Below are positions 22,600-33,719 of a stretch of 60,000 nucleotides of DNA, one piece after another. Position numbers and translations under genes: made by a program. The notes under the pieces were generated by a model, which saw only the letters and a list, made by a program, of their open reading frames with translations, was not told the DNA's origin and did not search any database. Location: the NCBI GenBank assembly GCA_030704615.1, contig CM060733.1, positions 73,038,001-73,098,000 on the forward strand, in the 5' to 3' direction. Each line of letters opens with the position of its first letter. Positions within the stretch are counted from its first letter, which is position 1. The stretch comes from Takakia lepidozioides. Lineage: Eukaryota > Streptophyta > Takakiopsida > Takakiales > Takakiaceae.

Positions 22600-22997
22600 T
22601 TTCCTTGCACCTCCATTCAAATAAACTCGAATCAGGTAACTGATCGTCCACTTTGTGGCGCCTCTCCTGTTGTTAGCGTGACAAATGATCTGCCAAAGAT
22701 GCAACGGCCAGGCTTGTAAATAACCTCGAAATCAAAACTCATGCAAGATATTAACACCTCGCTATCATTCAACTTATAAAAGGTTTGTTTCACCAGATAT
22801 ATCAGAGCCTGGTGATCCACATAAAACATAAAATTTCTTCCCAATAGGTAATGCTGAATTTCTTCACTGCATGATCATTGCCAATGCTTCTCTTTCCGTT
22901 TTTGCTATCGTTCTCTCAGCATGTTCATCAACCGGCTAGATAGTACAAAGGTGAATCTATATTCCTGTTTGTGTAAATTCTGGGCAAACACGCTACC
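22600..22997 (-). pseudogene. Family A RNase H fragment (A2)
   Basis: Partial RNase H: FYVDHQALIYLV and YKPGR are visible, with frame breaks, up to the N gap. The RT, PR, Gag and 5' LTR of A2 should lie beyond the gap but are not in the sequence. Confidence 0.75.
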
Positions 22998-23497
22998 NNN
23001 NNNNNNNNNNNNNNNNNNNNNNNNNNNNNNNNNNNNNNNNNNNNNNNNNNNNNNNNNNNNNNNNNNNNNNNNNNNNNNNNNNNNNNNNNNNNNNNNNNNN
23101 NNNNNNNNNNNNNNNNNNNNNNNNNNNNNNNNNNNNNNNNNNNNNNNNNNNNNNNNNNNNNNNNNNNNNNNNNNNNNNNNNNNNNNNNNNNNNNNNNNNN
23201 NNNNNNNNNNNNNNNNNNNNNNNNNNNNNNNNNNNNNNNNNNNNNNNNNNNNNNNNNNNNNNNNNNNNNNNNNNNNNNNNNNNNNNNNNNNNNNNNNNNN
23301 NNNNNNNNNNNNNNNNNNNNNNNNNNNNNNNNNNNNNNNNNNNNNNNNNNNNNNNNNNNNNNNNNNNNNNNNNNNNNNNNNNNNNNNNNNNNNNNNNNNN
23401 NNNNNNNNNNNNNNNNNNNNNNNNNNNNNNNNNNNNNNNNNNNNNNNNNNNNNNNNNNNNNNNNNNNNNNNNNNNNNNNNNNNNNNNNNNNNNNNNN
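22998..23497. other. Assembly gap, exactly 500 N
   Basis: A run of 500 N, probably a fixed-size placeholder of unknown true length. It separates A2 (minus, ending in RNaseH) from A3 (plus, starting in PR), so the missing DNA should include at least two 5' element halves in opposite orientation. Frames drawn across it are meaningless. Confidence 0.98.
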
Positions 23498-23830
23498 TAA
23501 TGGGATGCACGAGATAACAAATTATCACAAAGAAATCTAGTAGATTACCTGCGAACAAGAAGACCTCGAGGGGATCAGAGAGTATGACTGGAAGGAGGAC
23601 TGGATGAGGAGCAGAAGCTACCCTATTTGCTGCACACCCAGAATGGGAGCAGGTTGCAGAGATGCGGCTGGAAAGCCTAAGTTGTTTGAGAGGTATCTGC
23701 TGTGGTGTAGTGACAGCAACACCAATTGAAAAGGAAACCAACTGTTACCCAACCACATTTCTATGAAGAAAAGGAGGGAGAGATAGAAATCCTAGAAGAA
23801 CCAGCCACTGTGAGTTAAAGGATGAAGTGG
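23498..23830 (+). pseudogene. Family A protease C-terminal end (A3)
   Basis: Starts abruptly after the gap in the segment corresponding to the end of the A1 protease frame (HNGMHEIQ, then the EYDWRGG-like region) and continues into the PR-RT linker. Several indels relative to A1 break the frame. No Gag or 5' LTR of A3 is present. Confidence 0.7.
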
Positions 23831-23879
23831 TGACTGGTTGGACAATCACAGCTGATGAGCAGGTGAGAGAAGTAAATGT

Positions 23880-24840
23880 GGGAAACTCAGGAGGAACCGA
23901 GAATGGTGGTGAAAGTAGGAGTGATTTGGAGCCAGAGTTTTCGAAGAAGCTAAAAGCTTGTTCATCAAATACAGAGATGTATTTGCTTGGAGCTATGAGG
24001 ATCTAAAAGGGATACCACCTGAAGTCTGTCAGCCTTAAAATTGAACTGGAACCAGGGTCAGTACCAATCAAGCAGGCGAGGTATAGAATGAATCCCAAAC
24101 GCACAGAAGGTTGGAGAAGAGAAGAGATAAAGAAGTTGGCTGAGGTAAGTTTATATACCCAATAGAGTATACAACTTGGTTGTCACCATTGTTATAGTTC
24201 CCAAGAAGAATGGCAAACTAAGAGTATGTGTGAACTATAAGAAGCTGAATGCTTGTACGAAGAAGAAAGATCCTTTCCCTTTTTTCAACATGCACAGAAG
24301 CAGTATTAGACACTGTGGCAGGCCATGAGATGTACTCATTCATGGATGGCTTCAGTGGTTATAATCAAGTGCAAGTGGCAGAAGAAGACCAAGGGAAAAA
24401 GCTTTCATCACAGACTGGGGGGCTTATGCATACAAAGTCATGCCTTTGGCTTTGTAATGCACCAGCGACCTTTCAGAGAGTGATAAGTGAATCTTTTCAA
24501 GAGTATCTGGATGATTTCATGCAGGTGTTTTGGATGATTTCAGTGTGGACAAGCTCTAAGAATGAGCACTTGCATAAATTGGAGTTATGCCTGGCCAGAT
24601 GCAGGATGAGAGGTCTGGGCTTGAACCCAGGAAAGTGTACTTTCTGTGTGAACTCAGGGGTGCTTCTGGGACACATTGTGTGTAAGAAGGGACTCCTTGT
24701 GGATCCCAGGAAGACAGAGTCCATTAAAGTCTCTCCACCACCAGTGAATGTTAAGAGTTTAAGGAGATTCCTTGGGCAAACCAGTTATTACAGAAGATTT
24801 GTCAAAAGGTATGCACAAATAGCAGCACATTGAGCAAGCT
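23880..24840 (+). pseudogene. Family A reverse transcriptase (A3)
   Basis: RT of A3. Residues from TEAVLDTVAGHEMYSFMDGF to TSYYRRFVKRYAQIAA are continuous at 24249-24833. Within this, one-base changes corrupt short stretches: the A1 wording KTAFITDWGAYAYKVMPFG reads differently, and the FLDD box region (about 24525-24545) is shifted out of frame and restored. The N-terminal entry region at 23940-24180 is also broken. It is otherwise nearly identical to A1. Confidence 0.82.
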
Positions 24841-24849
24841 TCTGAGAAA

Positions 24850-25410
24850 GATGCAGTGTTTGCATGGATAGCTGAATGTCAACAGGCGTTTGAGGAACTT
24901 ACACTGTCAGTAACAACTACACCTGTGCTGATTAACCCTCACTGGCAGTTATTTCATGGTTCACTGCGATGCATCAGGAGAAGCGTGGGAGCAGTGTTAG
25001 CCCAGAATGTTACAGGGAATATAGATTCACCTGTGTACTATGCTAGCCGGTTGATGAACAGTGCGTGAGAGGAACTATAGCACAACGGAAAGAGAAGCAT
25101 TGGCAATGATCTATGCAGTGAAGAAATTCAGGCATTACCTATTGGGAAGAAAGTTATGTTTATGTGGATCACCAGGCTCTGATATATCTGGTGAACAAAA
25201 CCTTTGATAAGTGGAAGGATAGCGAGGTGGTTAATAATCTTGCATGAGTTTGAGTTTGAGGTTATTTACAAGCCTGGCCGTTTGCATCTTGTGGCAGATC
25301 ATTTGTCACGACTAACAACAGGAGAGGCCGCCACAGGCGTGGACGATCAGTTACCTGATGCGAGTTTATTTGTAATGGAGGTGCAAGGAAGTGCAGATGA
25401 ATGGTTAGAT
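24850..25410 (+). pseudogene. Family A RNase H (A3)
   Basis: RNase H with SVTTTPVLINPHW, GAVLAQNVTGNIDSPVYYAS and, after frame changes near 25065 and 25155, FEVIYKPGRLHLVADHLSRL. The first Asp region is garbled by an indel near 24950. It lies between RT and integrase as in A1. Confidence 0.8.
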
Positions 25411-25414
25411 TGGC

Positions 25415-26800
25415 AGTGGCCAATCAGATACTACCTTGTTCATGGTCAGTGCCCACCTAGTTATGGTAAGGAGCAGAGGAAGAGAATTGCTATCAGAGCT
25501 TTACCTTATACTATGGTAGGAAGCAGAATGTATAAGTTAGGACCTGACGGAGTACTAAAACGATGCTTGTACCACCATGAAGTAAATAAAGTCTTGGAGG
25601 AAGTCATAAAGGAGTGGCTGGAGGTCATTTTGGAGAAGAGACTACCAGTAGAAAGATACTACTCGCAGGATACTGGTGGCCTACTTTGTTCAAAGATGTA
25701 CATGAGTATTGTCAAAAATGTGATGAATGTCAGAGGCTAGGACCTTTGCAGAGATCGGAAGAATGGCCTTGCATCCTACAATGCCTACGGAACCATTTCA
25801 GAAATGGGGACTAGACTTTGTTGGACCAATTAATCCACCATCCAAGAATACACAAAACAGGTACATAATTACAGCCACTGATTATACTACAAAGTGGGTG
25901 GAAGCTAAAGCTTTGAGGGACAACACAGCCAAGTCCACAGCAAGGTTCCTGTACGAGAACATACTTACACGATTTGGATGTCCCTTAGAATTTATCAGTG
26001 ATCAAGGAAGTCACTTCATGAATGAGACCATTGAGTTATTGACTAAAGAGTTTATGATTGTGCATAGAAAGAGTACAACATATTACCCACAGGGGAATGG
26101 ACAGGCAGAAGAGGCTACCAACAAAATACTATGTACTATCTTGGCTAAGATAGTCAATGCAAACAGAACGGATTGGGATACAAAGCTGCTGACAGCTTTA
26201 TGGTCATACAGGACTTCGTATAAAGTCACCACAAAGTATACACCATTCCAATTAGTTTATGGTATGGAAGCCTTACTTCCAGTGGAATTCCTGTTACCTA
26301 CCATGAGAACGGAGTGGGGAAAAGAATGGAATTGCAAGACTCCATCAAGGTCAGGAAACATGAATTATACCATGTGGAAGAAGTACGTGCTGATGCAGCG
26401 GATAATATGACCAGAATTCAGATGAAGCGAAAGGAACAGTTTGATGAAGGCAAATTAAAGACTTTTAGACGGGGGATTTGGTTCTATGGTTGCAGAAGAA
26501 AGGAAAGATTCAAGCTTCTAAGCTTAAATCACCATGGAAAGGACCTTATGTCATCCAAAAGATGTATGATAAACAACACAGCCATGTTACAAACATTAAC
26601 AAAGAAATGCTGGGAAGAGTCAATGCAAATAAGTTGAAGGGGTACAGTGGTATCCATGACAAACCCTGCAGCATGATTTGCATGTTGAACCGCAAGAGCA
26701 GTCACGGGCTGCACCAGTGTTACGAACAGAGTATGGAACACTTGTCGCTAGGCCCAGTATATATGACCGGGGTGGGCAAAACAAACGTGACACCATCACA
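25415..26800 (+). pseudogene. Family A integrase (A3)
   Basis: Integrase with LDWQWPIRYYLVHGQ at the front, GHFGEETTSRKILLAGYWWP and [12 protein letters not shown] for zinc binding, and [25 protein letters not shown] and PQGNGQAEEATNK for catalysis. An extra Glu after QAE comes from a three-base gain. The frame changes near 25600, 25740, 26320 and 26470. The C-terminal part GKIQASKLKSPWKGPYVIQK leads into the array, as in A1. Confidence 0.85.
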
Positions 26801-27345
26801 GATACAGCATGACACAGGCGCACACGCCACAGATCTGACAGCCCACAAGGCGACACACAGCCTATCACAGCCACACGGCATGAACACAGCCTATCACAGC
26901 CCAGCAAGGCGTGACACAGCCTATCACAGCCAGCACGGCGTGACACAAGCCTATCACAGCCCAGACGGCGACACAGCCTATCACAGCCCAGCAAGACACA
27001 GCCTATCACAACCCAGCAAGGCGCAACACAGCCTATCACAGCCCAGCACGGCGTGACACAGCCTATCACAGCCCAGCACGGCACACAGCCTATCACAGCC
27101 CAGCACGGCGTGACACAGCCTATCACAGCCCAGCACGGCGTGACACAGCCTATCACAGCCCAGCAAGGCGCAACACAACCTATCACAGTCCGGCACGTGC
27201 GTGACACAGCCTATCACAGCCCGTCACGACGTGACACAGCCTATCACAACCTACCGCAGCGTGTCACAGCCTATCACAGCTTACCACAGTGCAACACAGC
27301 CTATCACAGCGTAACACAGTATGACACAGCCTGTCACAGCTCAAC
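26770..27345 (+). repeat. 30-bp minisatellite between pol and aORF (A3)
   Basis: About 17-19 units; the clearest read CACAGCCTATCACAGCCCAG followed by CACGGCGTGA. Two sense frames stay open through the regular units (TQPITAQHGV and TAYHSPARRD). The third meets TGA in GCGTGA. From 27053 the TQPITA frame is open into the aORF. Confidence 0.92.
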
Positions 27346-27411
27346 ACAGCCTACTAAAGTTACACGATCCATAGAATCAGTGACAAGTGGACACATAAAA
27401 ACTTCAGGAAA

Positions 27412-30400
27412 ATGGCTGAATAAAGAAGAAACGGAAATTAATTTAAAAATAGACACGTGGAGGTCAGGGTGCGTTACACAGCAGAGAATGAAGTGCAAGG
27501 ACAGGTGTCAAAAAGAAAGAGGACTGGAACGGCCGTCAAAAGGGATGAAAGGCGGGCCCATTAATGAATACGGAAAAAGGGAAACAGAACGAACGGCAAG
27601 TACAGAAAAACTGAATTCATGTCGCATGTGTGATCCTAGTGGACTATCCAACAGGGAAAGTCCACTAAAGAAGATAAAAGTTAAAATCCAGTCACAGCTG
27701 ATACAGCCAATAGAAAACCAGAGAAATGATCAAGAAAATGGAGGAAAATTAAGCGCAAGAGACGGCGTCGTTCTGAGTAACGGGCGTCTCGACAGGACAG
27801 GCCATAAATGCTATAACTTGGAAACTATGAAGGAGCTAACAGACTATACGCTCGCAATATTACTTACGCAATGGCGGAGACACGAAACGAAAGAGCAGAG
27901 CTTTTCTCTTGAACAATGCTTGCAAGCCCCGCAGGCTTACAAGAGATTACCCATACCTTTCTGCGGCAACCATACGTTTCTGCTTTGTGCACTACAGGCA
28001 TTCCTGCAGTTGTTACAGCCAAAGCAGTTCTGTGAGTCTAAGATGAAGAGAGTGAGAGGAATGGAGGAAATCAGGGTGAAGAGCACCACAATTCTGCAAA
28101 AACAAACGATGGCTACCCCACAGGCGATAAAGATACTGAAGGAGCTGAGATTGGAAGGATTGCAAAGCATGGATTGGACACTACACCATAGACAGTACAT
28201 GTTACAATTTTTGCAGAACTTTGAGCCAAAGACAGGAACAACAACGGTGAAGGGAGTTGAATTAATGATTACTCCCCTATACCTCCAGCAATTGTTTCAA
28301 TTGCCAGAAGGTCATGTGTATGTGGAGGAACACAGAGAAAGACTGCAAATAGGGGATTTATTCCAAGAAGGGAGTTCTTTAAAACTCAGGGTTATGCTTG
28401 TACCAAAGCTGTGTACCCAGGGTTAAAAGACATAGGCCAAGTATTGAACGTTCTGATTGCCCTGAAACAGAACCAACAATATTTGAGCAGATCCTTCACA
28501 GAGGAAATCCTCAAAGGCTTGAAGGGACAAGAGGTACCATGGGCGGACATAATGTACAACGCACTGGTAGAGGAGATGAAAAGATTACAAGGTACTACCG
28601 CAAAATCTCCTATCATAGTGTCTGGCCCAATCATTGCTCAAATAATCCTTAGTTCTGGCATACTTAATGCACAAGAAAGGAAGGAAATGGGAGTGTTTGA
28701 GCCAGAAACAACTGCAATGGAAGAGCAAGGCTCTTCACACAGTGAGGGTGGACTGGCAGCACAACCCGAGACTAAGAGACAGAGAAGGGGAAAGACTGTA
28801 GTGGCGGATCCACTGGCTTCACGGATTCCGCATGATAATGTTTCCCAAGCTCATGACCAGGGAGGGGCACAACAGCACAAAAGAATGTTATTACTGGAAG
28901 CAGGACCTTCAGAGAGGGAGGAAGAAGTTACTTCTGCATCACAACCAACACAGCCACTTGAACGACTTGTCACAAGGTCACAAGTTATCCATGAAGCTCA
29001 ACCCGAAATAATAGATTTGGAAAGTGAAGGGATAGATATTCCAACTACAGAACAGATAGTGGCGGAAATAGAGAAAGGGGACCTTCTCTATGAATATTCT
29101 GGTCTGGTCAAGCAGACAGAAATCCCAGAGGTGCAACAGTTGCCCAAGAAAAATCCTGAGGTACATATAATGCACACACCTGTGTCGGAGATACCACAGG
29201 CGGAAGGCCATGACACTGTAGCACCGGTCATAAATGAAGTAGTTCAGGAAGAAAATCCGGTGGGACAATGGTCTGAATGGTTAGTGAGACATCATACTGT
29301 TGAAGATCGGGAGGAACAGCAGCAACCTCACCATGATGACCCTCAACAGGCAATGCTGATGAATTCCATAGGCAGGACACTTAATTTGTTGGGGACTTAT
29401 GTCAAAACCCATGTTCCAATTACCCAATTGACAGCCTTGAAAGAAGAACTCAGGAAGGAGTTTGAGGCTCGACTTGCCACTGAGTGTTCAAACAAGGTCG
29501 ATGAAGAGGTCACTCTCAAGATGAAGCAGGACTTGGCCAATACAGAAATGGCTTTGCAATTGGCCAAGCAACAATTGATTGAGGCAGGCCTTGCGCAAGA
29601 CCAGTTGCACGAAGCACATAAGCAACAGCTATACCAAATGCAGGTGCAGCATGAAAGCAAGTTGCAAGAACTGAATGCACTACATACGGAGTTGCAGACA
29701 GTGCATAACAGGATGGAGATACAATGCGCTACATTTACAACTATGCTTGACCAATCAACAAAAGAAATAAACAGTCAAGCGGAAAAATGTACGAAGGCAG
29801 AAGAAGAGAATGTGGAGCACATGAAACTCATTGTCGATATGAAGAATACAATCTGTCGCAATGAAGATACTTTCAAGCAATACAGGCAGATGGAAGCTGA
29901 GAATGAGAAATACATCGTGGAGTTGCAACAAACCATCGTGGCCAATAGAAATGAAATCGCGGTCAGTAACAAGGCTTCGAAAGAAGCCAATAATCTACTT
30001 GCTGCCTATGCGCAATTGGTTGAGCCACAGGCGAAGCGCATGAAGGCTTTACAACAGCAGTTGGAATTGTATAAGCTAAGAGAGGAACAAACTCTCAGGG
30101 GAACCACAAGCAGCTTGGTGGATAACAGCCTTATGCAGGTCTGGTTAGCACAAGGGCCAGTAGAGGGCAAAAGCCCACGGAAGCTCACCCAAAGCGAGAT
30201 GAATGAGCTCAGACTGCAAGTGCAGAACATTGCCACAACTACTATAGACAATGTCTATAGTAGGATAGCAGAGTTACAAGAGGATGTAGACGGACTCCAG
30301 ACTCAAGTGGAAGACCTCACTACAAACATCGACCAAAGAGTCTATATCCCTCAGGAACAGCTAATGGCTTCTTATTTGCAAGCCAGAACTCTGGCTTTTC

Positions 30401-31595
30401 AGTCTTCACACAGGAGGTGCAGGAGATGCCAATGGTACAGGAACCAGTACCACCACCACCACAACAGGTCAGTGTACCAGTAGCTGAACCTGTGGTTACT
30501 ACAACCACACCACAGCCACCACAGCCGGAGGTATGGGGCAATGCAGCTTTTAACCCACCTAAAACTCCAGCTGCCAGGGAGTACAGTAGGGCTATGATTA
30601 TGCCCTTCAACCAAATTCCCATCATGTTGGATTTGGCTTGGAAAGAATTTAGTCCTCCGCAGTCATTCGCACATTACTACCAAATCATGCGTATCTGGCT
30701 GCCAGTGGCAACCAGGACTAAAGTTCTTCCAAACAATCGACATATTGAAGATCATCACTTTGCACAATACTGGCACGAGGCAGGTACCATGTTGAGGGAA
30801 TTGGTTGCTTTCCAGGTTGTACATGGACTCATTTATACCAAGACCAAGGAGATAGCAAGTATTGTCATGGGGTGCGGGCTATACTACGCTGCTTGTTTCC
30901 TGATACGTTACCACATAGAGCAACAAAAGATGCAAGCACGATTTCAAAGTTACTCCAGTGGAGATCATTGGGTATTACCTTCGGTGCCACCTCATATGTA
31001 CCTATATGACCCAAAACTTATGATACAAAAGGATTCTCAAATTCGTTCATGGTTTCAAGCAGCCTGCAACAATTTGTCAACACAGAAATTCGGACTTGAT
31101 GACATTTTCTATAAGGGACATATCGCATGGAAATACTTGCACGCGGCACCAGTAATTGGTACCCCACTCATCTGGACAGACAAGGAGCTCAGTGTCTACA
31201 CCAATTTTGCTGTTCAACGGTTACACCAGGTTGTAAAATGCAAACTTCCAGACATGGTAGGACAGCATTGTATGCCCCAGATGATTCCACAAAAAGTTCG
31301 AAAATTAAAACACCTGAGAGGCGATGAGGATTCTGATACAACTGTTTCTTCACAAAATTCTTTTGACATGGGAGAAGACTATGCAATTCAGATGGAAGAG
31401 AAGAAACAAAGGGGATCTCCTATGCCGGAAAGATTACCTCGATATCAACCTCCAGAAGGCCTCACTTATCCAGGTAGTGATCAACCATCTCCATCAACCA
31501 GAGACAGACCTCGGGCTCGTACACACAGCCCACCACGAAACTCTCAACGTCAACAAGGTGCTCACTCACAAAGGGTTGCTACTCGGAAACAGTAA
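27412..31595 (+). pseudogene. Family A aORF, best preserved copy (A3)
   Basis: About 1,394 codons if the two frame slips are ignored. Approximate residues: basic N-terminal region 1-130; Cys/His-containing helical part 130-230 (FCGNHTFLLCALQAFLQLLQ); helical block 232-340 starting MATPQAIKILKEL; acidic linker 420-630; long coiled coil 660-890; second coiled coil 930-990; Pro-rich hinge 1005-1040; globular domain 1040-1280 with FAHYYQIMRIWLPVATRTK, GCGLYYAACFLIRYHIEQQK and SYSSGDHWVLPSVPPHMYLY; basic Ser/Pro tail 1280-1394. Compared with A1, one T is missing near 28378 and two bases are gained near 30410; otherwise the frame is open. The local ATG at 27412 hits a stop, whereas the equivalent ATG in A2 is in frame. 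The helical block (FLQNFEP...VKG...ITPLYLQQLFRLP) recalls the 'putative plant transposon/mobile domain' pattern, by eye only. Role unknown. Confidence 0.85.
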
Positions 31596-31612
31596 ACCGT
31601 GAGGACACGACT

Positions 31613-31633
31613 TTTTGAGGGGGGAAGGGGTAA
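31613..31633 (+). promoter_or_regulatory. Polypurine tract of A3
   Basis: TTGAGGGGGGAAGGGGTAA lies between the aORF stop and the LTR start at 31634. It fixes the LTR boundary and places the minisatellite inside the LTR. Confidence 0.78.
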
Positions 31634-32623
31634 TGTTAGAGGACTGTAGGGGACTTAGACACTTATACGGGATCTGTAGGGTACCCTTAAATTTTGCACA
31701 GACTGAGACAAACAGGAACCTTAGGGGTGACAGCAGCGCACTGTAAAAGGGGGTTACATAGCCCACACAGCCGACACAGCAGTCACAGCCCACACAGCCA
31801 ACACAGCCCGTCACAGTCGTCACAGCCCACACAGCCGTCACAGTCGTCACAGCCCACACAGCCACACAGCCCACACAGCCGTCACAGTCGTCACAGCCCA
31901 CACAGCCCACACAGCCCGTCACAGTCGTCACAGCAGACACAGCCCACACAGCCAGTCACAGCCCGACACAGCCAAACACAGCCAGTCACCGCTTGACACA
32001 GCTGTCACGATAATAGGGAACGAAGAGTAGGACAGGGAACGACTGTGGGGAACAACACCAGTGAAGGGAACATGTTAGTTCACATACGACGGTTAGAGAG
32101 GGAAACGGTTAGAACCGCGGATAGGAGGATAAAGGGAAGAACGGGGAATAGGAATGGAATTATTATTCGGGGAGGACTTCGGAGACAGGCGGGAGCGGAG
32201 ATCGGAGAGCACGATGAAGGAGAAAAGAGGATTAGTAGAAGCTTGTCATATGCAAAGCTAGAGTGATATTGTAGAGTAGATTAGAGACATAATGGATTCG
32301 GCCTGATACCTGATAAATCATAATCTGATACTTATACGATACAATCACACTGTGTAGAGAGATCTGAGTGAAGCTGTGGATTGAATGGAGGAGTTAAGGA
32401 AACCGATAAATTGATGAAGCAAACTGATACTTAATTATCAATGGTAAGGTAGCAAAGATGAATGCGGAAAAGGAAACAAATAGGAAACACCCCCATGATA
32501 CACTAGCTGTAGGTCATGACTGATTGTTCTGCGCGGGCTGAGTACTTAGAGATTTCCAACTCTTCTATCTTGGAGTTTCCGCCTCGGATAGCGAAGGGAT
32601 GGGTGAGTAAAAGCCGCGCGACA
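31634..32623 (+). repeat. Family A LTR (3' LTR of A3)
   Basis: Starts TGTTAGAGGACTG after the polypurine tract and ends CGCGCGACA. It is 990 bp and includes the minisatellite at 31757-32002. The unique part (32003-32623) matches 2837-3460 with few differences. The five bases after it are tcact, which do not match the gctgc outside A1. Confidence 0.85.
31757..32002 (+). repeat. LTR minisatellite (A3)
   Basis: Direct units of CACACAGCC, GTCACAGCC and GTCACAGTC type in mixed order, no unique spacers. The array is shorter than in A1 (about 246 versus 325 bp). Confidence 0.87.
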
Positions 32624-33660
32624 TCACTGTTGTCTTCATTCTTGCATTCTGATTCAGTGTCATAAACCTGGAACCAATGTAGATCTGGCTTGTTTGTTTG
32701 GAGAGATCAATGATGGTTAGCTGGAGTTGCAAAAAAAAAACATGGAAAGGATAAGGTGATTTCACTATGGGATCAGGATCTGAACAACTGCGTTCCACAG
32801 TTGAAGGGAAAAGAGGGATGTTGGGGTATTTGGGTTGAAGTCTGACAAAAGAGATGAGAGCTGTTTGAGCGATGGGTCATTGGAAAAAGGGACAAGAGAG
32901 AGAGAAAGAGAGAGAGACTGATGGATGGGATGGTTGTGTCTTGAGAGACCGAGGATGACTTCAAGGCTGGCCGCACTGGATGCCTAGCAGCGTGTGCATT
33001 CACATTACATGACAGATCTGCTGCTGTGAAATAGTGGGGAACCTGGGGACATAGACAGAGATAGTGAAACAGACAAAAGGGGAAAAGAAAGAGAGAGAGT
33101 GAAAAATGGGATTTGGGTAAGGAGAGAGCTGCAATTCAAAAGGGCTGTTGGGGGGGGGGGGGGGGGGGGGGGTTGGCCAATTTGGGGAGATGAGATGAAG
33201 AAAACCTGAAACCTGAAAGAAACCAGTGCCCCTGCAGACCATGAAGATCTGAGCTGCCTCCTCCTAAATCTGTGTCACCACTACAAAAAGGGGATTTCCG
33301 ACCTGTCACTGCTCAAGTGGGCTTCACATAAAGGATCGTGTTTACCGCTGCCATTGGGCTGATTTGCATCACTGAATACATCGCACCAGCATAGCTGGTG
33401 CTGTACCTGCTGATAGGGGATGTTGTGTAAAAGGTAGAACCAAGAGTGAACAACAAATTGACTCCCCATCCATGTCTTCCCTTCCGCTGCGGCGTGGATG
33501 AGGATTGCTTGAACTCTGATCACGGAGGAGCTGAGGGAAACCCACAGCCAAGTGACGACAGTTGGACAGATTAGAAAGAACGCTTCTTTCCTCCTGCTCC
33601 GCAATCAATGGAGGGGAGCACAATTAGAATTATACAGAAGGGGATTCACGCCCCTTCTTT
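32624..33660 (+). repeat. Probable family C LTR, left edge cut by A3 (C1)
   Basis: Non-coding stretch ending directly before an initiator-Met-type PBS at 33661, so the right part is LTR. Its last 50 bases (acagaaggggattcacgccc) have a counterpart beside the C2 PBS at 55690-55720. It holds purine-rich blocks (32885-32925, 33075-33105), an A10 run near 32732 and a G23 run at 33150-33172. The left edge is not defined because the A3 LTR adjoins it. Confidence 0.6.
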
Positions 33661-33675
33661 TGGTATCAGAGCTAC
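33661..33675 (+). promoter_or_regulatory. Primer binding site, initiator-Met type (C1)
   Basis: TGGTATCAGAGCTACG matches the common plant PBS complementary to the 3' end of initiator tRNA-Met. It is followed by ORF0 and gag on the same strand. Confidence 0.85.
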
Positions 33676-33719
33676 GTTGTTAAATCTTGATTTCTACTAG
33701 CTAGGGATCTTGACTGGTA

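Noticed and set aside
22905-23741. ORFs running through the N gap
   Set aside because: They consist mostly of undetermined residues and join sequences from two elements on opposite strands.
26620-27217. Cys-rich repetitive protein on the minus strand (GCDRLCHAVL-type repeats)
   Set aside because: It is the antisense reading of the 30-bp array. The sense strand carries integrase and aORF frames that are conserved in other copies.
26770-27345. CRISPR-like array
   Set aside because: Units follow each other directly with small changes and no unique spacers, and the region lies between pol and aORF of a plant retroelement. It is a minisatellite.
2837-32623. Treating the whole family A block as one insertion with target duplications
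   Set aside because: Outer flanking bases (gctgc and tcact) do not match, and the block holds three copies in two orientations with a gap.
33661-33675. tRNA gene
   Set aside because: Only a short PBS-type complement of the tRNA 3' end is present, with no cloverleaf. No tRNA or rRNA gene was recognised in the window.
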